A stretch of DNA of 64,000 nt from assembly GCF_048771995.1 (NCBI RefSeq), contig NC_133063.1, positions 7,948,001 to 8,012,000 of the forward strand, read 5' to 3'. Made by a program: the position numbers and the translations under genes. Every line of letters begins with the position of its first letter. The stretch's first letter is position 1. The notes below the pieces were generated by a model, which saw nothing but the letters and a program-made list of their open reading frames with translations, made no database searches and was not told where the DNA came from. The stretch comes from Taeniopygia guttata. Taxonomy: Eukaryota > Chordata > Aves > Passeriformes > Estrildidae. Below are positions 53,101 to 62,399 of the stretch, in pieces.

Positions 53101-56100
53101 ACAATTAATAGACAATATTGCTTTTTTGGTTCATCCTTAAGTCATGGAGGAAATTACCCAGTGAAGGCTGAGACCTCCACATCCCTGGAGGTCTCTTAGT
53201 GTTACAGGTTAATGGAAACTGGTTTATTTTCCCCTTCTTGGTATTGACCAGAGTCTACAGCTCTTGCATGATGTTGCTGCTATTTCTGTGGGCAAATGAA
53301 TATCTTCATCAATAATGAACAAGGATCAGACAGCTGATTTTCCATTGCCTTTCTGTGGAAATCTCCAGGTTGTTGGAGCCATTTTATTATGATCTGCCTA
53401 TCTGAAAATCCAAAAAAGGAGGGAGAAATTATTCTAAAGTTCAGCATGATGAAAATGGAGAGGACCCTCTCTGCTTTTGTAACCAAATACTTACCAAATT
53501 CTTCACAATAACATTATATTATTTTTCCTGCAATAGTCTGCAGATCCTTCTGATGAAAGAGCAATTTTTTAAATTTTTTTTTTTTTTTTTTTGCAAGGAT
53601 AGGTTCTGGGGTCCCACCTATGTCTGGAGGGACAGTTCTTGTGGGGATCAACACGTCCCAACCATGCCAGTCTGGCATCCTCTCTGCAGCTGAGCAGCCT
53701 CATAGCAGGTTCTGCCTGCTGTGCTGTGCTGTGCAGTTGTTGAGGCACACATGAGGGTGAGGAAAGAGGCTGCTGCATCTGAGTGGGCAGAGAACTCTGC
53801 TGTTTTTTATAGGAATGGATCGACCACAAGCTCTCCTGGAATCCAGATGAATACGGTGGGATCACTGCTATCCGGGTCCCCTCTGAGTCTCTCTGGCTTC
53901 CCGACATCGTTTTGTTTGAAAAGTGAGTAGTGTTGCTCCTTGCTCTGGGCTTGGGCCAGAGCTTGGGCAAGGCATGTCAGCTACCATGAGGCTTGTGTGT
54001 GCTGTCAGAAGGCTGCTCCTGTAGGCAGTGTGAATGTTGTGCACCTTGTGCTCCAGGTGAGGGATAGAAAGCAGAGCTCAAATGGGGTACGACTGGGGCA
54101 AACATAGTCCTGAACTTGGTACTGTTTCTTCCTGTCCAACTCCCAGTGCTGATGGACGTTTTGAGGGATCCCTGATGACCAAAGCCATAGTGAAGTACAA
54201 TGGAGTGGTGACCTGGACACCACCGGCCAGTTATAAGAGCTCCTGCACAATGGATGTGACCTTCTTCCCCTTCGACAGGCAGAACTGCTCCATGAAGTTT
54301 GGGTCGTGGACATATGATGGCAATATGGTGGACTTGATTTTAGTGGATGAAAATGTAGACAGGAAAGACTTCTTTGATAATGGGGAGTGGGAGATCTTAA
54401 ACGCCAAAGGTATGAAAGGCAACAGGAAGGATGGGTTGTACTCTTACCCATTTGTCACTTACTCCTTTGTGTTGAGGCGCCTTCCATTGTTTTACACTCT
54501 TTTCTTAATAATCCCTTGCCTGGGATTGTCTTTTTTAACTGTCCTAGTGTTTTACCTACCTTCAGATGAAGGTGAAAAGCTTTCACTGTCAACGTCAGTT
54601 CTAGTCTCCCTCACTGTTTTCCTTTTAGTGATTGAGGAAATAATCCCTTCTTCTTCCAAAGTCATCCCTCTGATCGGTGAGTATCTGCTCTTCATCATGA
54701 TTTTTGTGACCCTCTCTATCATTGTGACTGTGTTTGTTATCAATGTCCACCACCGATCCTCAGCAACTTACCATCCCATGGCACCCTGGGTTAAAAGGCT
54801 CTTTCTCCAGAAGTTGCCTCGTCTGCTCTGCATGAGGGCCCATGTAGATCGCTACTCATTCTCAGAGACTGAAGAAAAGGGAACCACCTCGAAATCAAAA
54901 TTTCTGGGGAAGCAGAAATACAAGCAAGCAAAAGACGGAGAAAAAGTTGTTATTGCCTTTCTGGAAAAGGCAGCTGACTCCATTCGGTACATTTCCAGGC
55001 ATGTTAAAAAGGAGCATTTCATCAGACAGGTAGGTGGAGGGAGAGCAAAGAGGGAATCACACTTTCCTTGACAGCGATGGCTTCCAAACTCTTTCCTTTT
55101 CTGCATGCTTTTCCCTTTGCCTCTTCCTCCTGCTCTCCTCTGAGACATATTCTTCCTCAGACCTTGATAAATAATATGTTTTTTGAGACAACACATAGCT
55201 TCAAGGAGAAGCGTATTATTCTGTGGGAGTCCCTGCTCTTCACAGATGCCAGAAACTCTAGGAGCCTCTCCTGGAGGAATTCCTAGTTTGGGTTTATTTG
55301 AATAACCTTGTCTCGTGTAAACTTGGGATACACACAAATCTGGAAGCCTCTAAACTCATATGCTAAAAATGTAACTTTTACACTTACAGTTAGACTTATA
55401 TCTATGGTATTTGCCAGGTGCCAGTCCTGGCCTCCCAGCACACACTGTGCACTGCATAATTTTGAGTGAAGGTCTTCTAGATTTTCACTAACACTTGTTT
55501 AGATTAGCTCCCAGCTACCATCCTTCACCTCTCAATGAGCCTCCTGGCCTTTAAAATAGCAAATTACTGTGTTTGCAAACAATGAATCTCATGCGAGGGT
55601 AGGACAGCAGAGCAATGCAGCTAGCAGCATTTGGAAAAACTTCTGTTAGCATCCTTCTAGCAAGAGCTAGGGCTTTGTTTAAACTGTGCTGAGAGGACTG
55701 CAGCAGAAGCAAGAGCAGTAAATCAAACATGTAGAATGTGAACACATACTGTCCGTGACTAATACCTGTTTGAAGCTGAAATAATTTGAATAAAAAGGTT
55801 CCTTGAATCACCTTAATAAATAGCATTTTTCACTAAGCATACTTGTGCCAGCATTCACCATTCAAAATTCCCCTCCTGAGTGTACCCAGTCTGAGTCAAC
55901 AAATCACATATGCAAACACAAGTCAATTGAACTGCTTGTACTGGAATCAATGCCTGTGACAAGTGCTGTGTCAGAGCCTCATCCTGGAGTTTACAGGGAG
56001 ATGCAGGTCTGTAAAAAGAAATCCAGTTCACTGGAAAACCATCCTCAAGGCTAAGTCTGTAGATTTGCATATATACACTTAACTAAAAGCCTTTGTGCAG

Positions 56101-56464
56101 GCTGAGGAAGTCTCATCACCATGTGCATAGAACTATGGAATTGCTTTGGGGGTTTGAGTGATTTGCAGCTGTGAGTGCTGAAAAGGTGATCTCTGTTAGT
56201 TTTAGGCTACCACATAGTACAAAAGTCTAATTTTAAAACCATATCTGGGGAGCTAAAATGTATGTAGCAGTATCAACACAGTACCAGGCTTGTTACTATT
56301 TATGTTTATCCTCCCTCTGTCCTTCCCAGGTTGTACAAGACTGGAAGTTTGTAGCTCAAGTCCTGGATCGGATCTTCCTGTGGTTATTTCTGGTGGTGTC
56401 AGTGACGGGTTCAGTTCTCATCTTCACTCCTGCATTACGGATGTGGCTGAACAACACTTTGTAG
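44126..56464 (+). CDS. CHRNB3: CHRNB3, nicotinic acetylcholine receptor subunit beta-3 (6 exons, complete)
   Basis: Six exons (44126-44168, 47812-47963, 48987-49031, 53813-53922, 54147-55029, 56330-56464) join in frame through GT-AG introns to 455 residues (human 458). The order is: signal peptide, extracellular ligand domain starting [20 protein letters not shown], Cys-loop ([15 protein letters not shown]), M1-M3 ([58 protein letters not shown]), the cytoplasmic loop and M4 in the last exon. There is no vicinal Cys pair before M1 ([12 protein letters not shown]), as expected of a beta subunit. Beta-3 is an accessory subunit of plasma-membrane cation channels, usually with alpha-6. CHRNA6 lies tail to tail downstream. 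Introns carry two LTRs and a CR1 piece; the coding sequence is intact. Confidence 0.98.
46487..47102 (+). mobile_element. Solo LTR in CHRNB3 intron 1, perfect termini and 6-bp duplication
   Basis: A 616-bp block bounded by perfect 10-bp inverted termini TGTCGGAATC and GATTCCGACA and by a perfect 6-bp target duplication TCCCGG (46481-46486 and 47103-47108). AATAAA signals near 46657 and 46989 support plus orientation. Class II (ERVK-like) by duplication length. The intact ends suggest it is younger than its sister at 41605. No body is attached. Confidence 0.96.
47812..47963 (+). CDS. CHRNB3: CHRNB3 exon 2
   Basis: Acceptor cttccag|ATGTG, donor GATGTG|gtaagt. It encodes [20 protein letters not shown] through KISQLVDV, the start of the mature extracellular domain, closely matching beta-3. 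Confidence 0.97.
48987..49031 (+). CDS. CHRNB3: CHRNB3 exon 3
   Basis: A 45-base exon encoding [15 protein letters not shown], flanked by ctctag and gtaaat. It is the family-typical tiny third exon and easily missed by length-based gene finding. Confidence 0.97.
50545..51460 (-). mobile_element. CR1 LINE fragment with reverse transcriptase remnant, antisense in CHRNB3 intron 3
   Basis: Reading the minus strand gives CR1 sequence including the reverse-transcriptase motif [10 protein letters not shown] followed by SDLNEG (in the open stretch 51236-50838). Plus-strand phrases such as ctggacacagcactccagat and cttgttgtccaccaggaacc are typical of antisense CR1. It is truncated at both ends, lacks the usual CR1 3' terminus, and has stops and shifts relative to the family, so it is a dead copy. 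Edges approximate. Confidence 0.93.
52454..53089 (-). mobile_element. Solo LTR, minus orientation, in CHRNB3 intron 3
   Basis: Starts TGTTATAAG and ends CACATAACA, giving 636 bp with imperfect inverted termini. The minus strand shows a TATA box (ctgtataaaaactgc) and a downstream segment ending ggctcgattaatttttactt, which I recognise from passerine LTRs. Flanking 4-mers GAAT and GAAC are nearly the same, so a decayed short target duplication is possible. Family class uncertain; no body attached. Confidence 0.75.
53813..53922 (+). CDS. CHRNB3: CHRNB3 exon 4
   Basis: Acceptor tttatag|GAATGG, donor GAAAA|gtgagt. It encodes [20 protein letters not shown] through [10 protein letters not shown] plus two bases of Asn, part of the extracellular ligand-binding fold. 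Confidence 0.97.
54147..55029 (+). CDS. CHRNB3: CHRNB3 exon 5
   Basis: Acceptor tcccag|TGCTGA, donor AGACAG|gtaggt; 883 bases. It holds the Cys-loop, M1, M2, M3 and most of the cytoplasmic loop. M2 has Val where most nicotinic subunits have the gate Leu ([11 protein letters not shown]), a known beta-3 hallmark. The loop segment around [20 protein letters not shown] is the least conserved part. Confidence 0.98.
56330..56464 (+). CDS. CHRNB3: CHRNB3 exon 6, M4 and C-terminus
   Basis: Acceptor ttcccag|GTTGTA; stop TAG at 56462-56464. It encodes [20 protein letters not shown], the rest of M4, and the short extracellular tail MWLNNTL. Confidence 0.98.
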   Translation, partial: VVQDWKFVAQVLDRIFLWLFLVVSVTGSVLIFTPALRMWLNNTL

Positions 56465-57870
56465 AAAACACTCCCCCAGTAACATACAACAAGTACAGTG
56501 CCAAGGGACGGTGGTGTCTTGGAGCTTGGCCTCTGCTGTACAAGAGGGGAAGCAGCAGCAAGAATAAGGGAAGGTGATAGTAACAGTGGGCATTTATTAG
56601 ATCTGTCAATCTTAATAATAACTCTATCAGTTACAGATTTTGCTGAAATCAGAGAAGAGCTTGGTGCACAGCCAAGGCCTAAAGTGAGCTGGGGTTGCTG
56701 GGTTATTATTTTATTGTTAGCTTGGTTGTATTACTATAAAAGCCAAGATTATTAGTTAATATTGGAAATAGAAGGTGTTGCACAATCATATATTCATGCA
56801 CAATGCATTATATTTAAAAGGCAGATCTGACAGTTAAAATGCTACATTGTAAAAAAAGTTACAGTAGGAACACAAATCTCTACTCAGTTTATTTGTGTTT
56901 CCAATTAAAAAGCAGTACGTGTCTACAGATTGCTTTATGCATGTTTCAGAACTGGCAATTGCATAGCATGTGCATCAGAAAAAGTATAAATTCTTCTTAG
57001 GCAGGATGCTCAGAACCTCGACTGTCTAGCCTTGCTGCAGAATCAGCTATACACACTTTGTCTCCCACCTCAGCCATCAGGATTGCCCACTTTTCAGTAT
57101 TATTTGCAGTTTTGCTTGCTGCTTGCTGCTCTTGTAGCATTCCACAAAGCTGACAAAGTGAGGATTTTTCCCCATGCTGCACATTTAGAAACTATTATTC
57201 CTTCACCTGCTTGTTCACAAGTAGAAGATCACCTAAGCCAAGGTAGCTGTGGTATTCCATAAGGCGACAGTGATACTCCTGAAATATTCAGCTGGAGGGA
57301 AGCTGCAGACATCTCTTTTGGCAGATGAAAGTTTTGGTTGTTGCAGAAGTGGGGTTTCTCTTGAGAGCTATGGGGTGGGCTGGTCACCAGGAAGATACAT
57401 TTTTAGATGTTGGTTTGTCCAGGTTTCCTAGGAAATTCAGAATTTCACTCCTTTGATCAATTTATTATGGGATCCTTTTGCATGATTACAAACAGCTCTT
57501 AGAAGTGAGATGTGACAGAAACATCTCACATGTTTCTGTGAAACTCTTGAACATAGGAATGAAGCTGTCACTGCTTTTGCTGGGGCAGTGTTTTCCAACA
57601 TGGTGTGCTTTAGAAAATCCCATTCAGAACTTGCAAATATTTTCAGGGTTAGCAAGGGATTTGGAGATCCAAATTGTGACAATCTAAATACTTGTGAAAG
57701 TTTTAGCTAGCCTTGAAACTGAAAAAAAATACATAGAGGTGTTCTTGTGCTTGGATTGTGCATGCACACCAGACCTCCATGAGTTAATGTAATCCCATCA
57801 TGTTGTGTCAATGTAGAAACTTCTGCTCACTTGTGTAATTATTATTAATAAAGATGTATTTAGTAAATGT
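56465..57870 (+). other. CHRNB3: CHRNB3 3' UTR with polyadenylation signal
   Basis: No frame of interest follows the stop. A clear AATAAA lies at 57847-57852, so the mature 3' end is probably near 57870, giving a UTR of about 1.4 kb. Inferred from the signal only. Confidence 0.55.
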
Positions 57871-60800
57871 TTCCTGGGATGTCCATACACTGGAGTTTGT
57901 TGTTGATTTGTTGTCAACAAAGCTAGACTGTAGCCCATTTTAAAAGTTTTGTCCCAAATCTATTCCAAGAGGGGTTGTCAGGTTCTTAGGAAGTCCTTAT
58001 TACTTTTTAGCTCTCTCTGTGAGTTTGAGCAAGAAGCATTCAGATGCGGTTATTATATTGCTGGAATAAACTCATTTAGTTGGGCATATAGAGAGAGATA
58101 TCTCAGCATAAGATACTGCCATAAAACTTGACTATTAAAACTCTACAACTCATACACATTGACCATTCTATCAGTTGCTCCTCTCTTCTTGCATAAAGTG
58201 CATTTGTTCCCTTGATGGTACTGTGAAATGTCTGTAGGAAAAGAGCCAGGAAGATCTTCTTTCCAGTGTTTCCAGACCTTTGAGGTCCAGTAGCAATAGG
58301 TATTCCCTGTGAGCACTGCATCCAGGAGGCTGCTGTTGGCCGTGGCAGATGACAACCTCCTCTCCTGGGAAACTGCCTCAGGTGTCCATCTGACAGATGG
58401 TCCTGTCTCCAGCATGCAGCACTTTGGCTGCCCACCTGCAGGCAGCACATGGCTCTGTCTCACACGTCTGGGTCTGATGCCAAGCCGCTTTTTCTGGCTT
58501 AGGCTGGTGCAGATCAGCAGAGCTCATGTGTTGGAGATGTATGAAAAGTGCACAGGTATAGCTTCTGGCCTTGAGTCTTCCTAGCATTGCATCTGGTACT
58601 GCTACAGCTGTGGTCTCATTACTCATTCCCTTGTGCTGCCTGATCCTGAGCTTCTCTAAATCTCTTTGCTGCTGGCCCACAAAGGCATTCAACATGTTCC
58701 CCACAAAGGTCTGCCACTAAAAACACAAGTAGGGAGGACATTTGGACAGACAGTCCCCCAGTGGGGCCATCCCTCTGCTCTACCTGCTCTGTCTGTGGAT
58801 GACAACATAGCAAATCACAAGCCTTAGCAACAAAACAGTAACATTCTGCCTGAATACTGTCTCACCTGTGCTGCCTCAGTTTCTGGTTTGCTGAGACATT
58901 GGCACTGATTTGGCACTCACATATATAACCCGTTCACCAAAAGATAAATATGAAAAACTCTTCTGGGCCTTTTAGTGGAGGCAAACTGGAAGAATGGTCT
59001 CCCTTGGGAAGAGAATGTAAAGAGATGTTGAGCTGTTGAATTGCATCTGTGCTTTTAAAATTAATTCATAGACATCATCACTCCCAAGGGGAGGAGAATT
59101 CTTGCTGCCAGTGGTACATTCATCACTGAGACATATTAATATAAGGGGTGTTGCTGATGTGAATTTGGAGCTGATGGGGTGAAAATAGACCTTTCCTGTG
59201 GCTGTGCACAATGTGTGACCCAAGTTAACATCTTGGATGGCTCTAGTTGTAACTAGCTCTAGTTGTAACTTTTCTTGTTATTTCATTTAGAAGGTCCCCT
59301 AACCTTCAACAAGAGTTGGGCAAGCAAAACTGTCATTTTTGTGTGGGCTCTTCCATGTCTGCTTGCAGGGTCACACCTGCTGCAGCCTTCTTCAAGGTGA
59401 CAAGCTGATATGCTGCTTTTATCCCCCATCTCTCCTCTCTATAATCAGTCAAGTACTTTCACAAAGCTGGCAGCAGTACATTAGGCTCCCAGTACTAAAT
59501 GTGTCAAACATGGCTGAGAATTGCAAAAGATGGCTCCAAAAGTTACTGAGCTGGAGAAAGGAAGGGTAGATAGTACACTAAAAAGAGACAGAAGATGACT
59601 TTGTAAATCAGGGATTTTGCTGAAGTCAGATTATTCACTGTCGGGCTGTAGCTGTCATGCTTAAGACACCAATGCAATGCACCTTCAGCCAGAATATTTT
59701 CATGGTTTGGATGGTCATAGAGTGTAACAGTGAATGCTGGCAGTCAGACATCTTTTCTGTAGAAATGAGGTTTTTAGGTTCAGAATTCAGCTCTCCTCTT
59801 CAAATTTCCTTTTTCTTCCCTCACCTTCTTTCTGATTAAAGAGCCAGTAGTAGCATCTATAAGCACATTTACAACAAGAAATCTAAAAAAAAAACCCAAA
59901 CCACAAATTCTTCAAGAAGGTATATTATCAGGAGTGACATTTAATTGAAAGGCATGGTTAATAAACCATGCTTTTTCATACATCTGTATGTCAGTTGCTA
60001 CATAACTGAACAACATTCAGGAGGATTACAGAAAATAATAGTTTTCTTCTACTTGTTCTTCTACAATCATAACTGGGTGGATTAACAGTTATATTCTCAT
60101 CATTCTGCCTTTATCTCTAATACATACACTAATTAATTCCCATTCTCTTTATTATGAAACATCAAAAAAGAGTAAAAGGCCAGTCAGTGACTTCAGAAAT
60201 GGGGAGTGTTACTTTCCAAGGACTGATGATGTTCAGAGCAGAGACTGATGCATGGCAGACACTGAAAACACTGCATTGACACTGTACAGTTAAATTTAGA
60301 GGTTCTTATAAGACAGAAGGGCTTTGTATTCTTGGCACCATTTGGTTTAATTGTAGTGGTGCCTTTTAAAGAAGAACCTTTCACCACAAAACAGGAATAT
60401 AAACAAACAAGGGACTTAAGGATAAACCACCCATATTTTATAGAAACCACATGAGGAACACATCTACTAAGTGTTTCAGGAGGAAGCACACTAGGATTGA
60501 GACCTGGTTACAGAGCAGCAACATCAGCCCCAAAGGACATGGCCCTAAATTTCAGGTTTGCACACACAGCACAGACCCCTGAGGAGTCAGGAAACAGAAC
60601 ACTGCTGCACAGCTGCTTGAAACAGCTTTGCATAGGATTCATGGTATCCATCCTTCTTCTGCTGGGATATTGCATAATTTAGGTTGGTCTTGGGTTTTTA
60701 AAACACAAAACCTCAGATCAATCCAGTGCTGTCAAACCAATTCTGTCTGTGACAAGTAGCTAGTCAGGGACAAACCCTTCTCTATTGGGTTTGTGTCTGA

Positions 60801-61099
60801 GCCTGAGCAAGCTACAGTTTTCAGAGCAGAACCTGTGGACTAGGACCACAGTTAACCTAATGAGATGTGTGGCTTGGAAATCTCACTGAAGCTCATCAAG
60901 CTCTTGGTACTCAGTATCATGAAGTAAAGGGGACTTGGGTGACATGGAAAAGTAAGCGGCAGATCAAACTAATTAAAAAGATATTAGAAGCACAAAGTTT
61001 TCAAATGTGTATCCTCACATGGTAACCACATTCTAACATTAAGTCAATTTGTCTTTAAATATGATTAAATGCTTAAGACCTGTCTGTTTTCAAACATAA
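57871..61099. other. Intergenic gap between the two convergent receptor genes
   Basis: I see no recognised gene or repeat. A minus-strand open region at 58.1-58.8 kb is coding-like but unassigned (see findings). The stop codons of CHRNB3 and CHRNA6 are only 4.8 kb apart. Confidence 0.5.
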
Positions 61100-61113
61100 A
61101 TATAAACACATAC

Positions 61114-61119
61114 TTTATT
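61114..61119 (-). terminator. CHRNA6: CHRNA6 polyadenylation signal
   Basis: TTTATT on the plus strand is AATAAA on the minus strand, about 136 bases past the CHRNA6 stop. It is the first such signal downstream and implies a short 3' UTR. Confidence 0.55.
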
Positions 61120-61254
61120 GCTCTGGGAGCCTCTGTGGCTGAGTGCTGATGAAGTGGTGAGCAGATGTGTTATGTTAGAGGAGAGAAACAGAATGTAAAT
61201 TTCTGAACTGAAAATGAAACAAGAGCCAAAGTGGATAAAAAGCAGTAGATTGAG

Positions 61255-61377
61255 TTATGTTTCTGCTATTAGTGGCTGGATGAAGAGCCCTACAGTCCCA
61301 AAAACACACAGGATTATAAATACCCAGAGAAATACTCTGTCTATCACCATAGCTACGTATTTCCAATCATCTTCCAC
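61255..61377 (-). CDS. CHRNA6: CHRNA6 last coding exon (M4), partial gene
   Basis: The minus strand has acceptor ctcttgcag followed by an open exon of 40 codons: [40 protein letters not shown], then TAA. This is the M4 segment and C-terminus of a nicotinic alpha subunit. The [32 protein letters not shown] pattern matches CHRNA6 better than CHRNA3, CHRNA2 or CHRNA4 as I remember them. It starts in phase 0 like the equivalent CHRNB3 exon. All other exons lie beyond 64000. Alpha-6 carries half of the agonist site and pairs with beta-3 in receptors on dopaminergic and retinal neurons. The exon sits on the opposite strand to CHRNB3, tail to tail. It is too short to be noticed as a long frame. Confidence 0.93.
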   Translation of the reverse strand: MEDDWKYVAMVIDRVFLWVFIILCVFGTVGLFIQPLIAET

Positions 61378-61943
61378 CTGCAAGAGAATGAAAAAAGAGA
61401 AGGATAAACTACATGTAATGTTACATAGAACTGTGAGTTGACATTATGCAGTAAAAATGCCCTTTGTGCTTTTGATGTAAAGAACACATGTGCAAGTTAG
61501 GAATGTTGCTTGTCATGCTTATAGTTGCTGCAGTTTTCACATCTCTTCAGAGGGGGCTGATTTTCTAACGGTATTTTACCACTTTTGGCTGAGAACATAC
61601 AACACTGTCATAGTCTGCGGAATTGTTCTAAATATTAGAGTCTCACCAGTCAAGCCCCACTGAATTCAGGAAACTGGATGCACAGACACATGGACTATGA
61701 GCTCCAGCTGAGCAAACTGCAGTGTCATGTGCTAAGCAGGACAGAGGGGGTTTTGCATGGCTGAGAGACAAACCTTAGAACCACAATCAGTGAAGTTGCT
61801 GTCCTTTAAACTTGTAGTGCACAAGAAACACTGCATCAGAAGAACGTTCACACACATAAACTAGTGACTAGTTAAGATCTCTCTGCTGAGGGATCTTCCA
61901 CTTGTTTTCCCAATTTTGTTATATTTGCCTCCAAGAAAATACT

Positions 61944-62300
61944 GGCTTTAGGATTTTGATAGTGTTTAGGGTGAGGAATACAGCAGTAGGTATTGGGAAG
62001 TATAAGTAAAATTTAAGTAGAGTAAGTTTGAAGTTGTAGATTGTGATAATGGCAATACAGCCCAGGTGAGAAACAGATAAATAAGGTAAGAGTTTTCAAG
62101 TTTGTGTTTAGTTTAATCCTATCCAACCTCCCAGGGCTACTGAGAGGATAGCTATGATAGTCATTAGTGTTGGGTTGAGTGATAGGGATGTTATGAAAAA
62201 GAGGGTGGCCATGATAGTAACATGACCATGGATAGAAACAGGCTGGTAGTCAGGGAAAAACCTTAGAGGACTTCTGAAAATCAGACATGGAAGCTGTACT
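61944..62300 (-). pseudogene. NUMT: nuclear copy of mitochondrial ND2 fragment
   Basis: The minus strand reads like bird mitochondrial ND2 for about 119 codons: a region matching FWFPEVLQG (as LIFRSPLRF, decayed), ITSLSLNPTLMTIIAILSVA, LGGWIGLN, then in-register DNA for the HLGWIAIIIYNPKLTLLNFY and AVFLTLNTIKILK segments. A former Gln codon is now a TAA stop after GLN, and a TGA Trp of the mitochondrial code has become TGT, so it is non-functional. It covers roughly residues 110-230 of the about 346-residue protein and lies in the last CHRNA6 intron. Confidence 0.93.
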
Positions 62301-62342
62301 TTGCATGAAAGAACACTCAGGAAGAACTCCAACAGCTTGGAG

Positions 62343-62398
62343 TTTCTACAATTGTTGTAGAAAACAAGTTTCTACAACATGTTGTAATATTTCTACAA
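62343..62398. repeat. Short inverted-repeat cluster
   Basis: tttctacaattgttgtagaa(a) at 62343-62363 is a 9-bp stem with a 3-base loop. Next to it are the palindrome tacaacatgttgta and a third tttctacaa. It lies just beyond the NUMT edge. Confidence 0.8.
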
Positions 62399-62399
62399 T

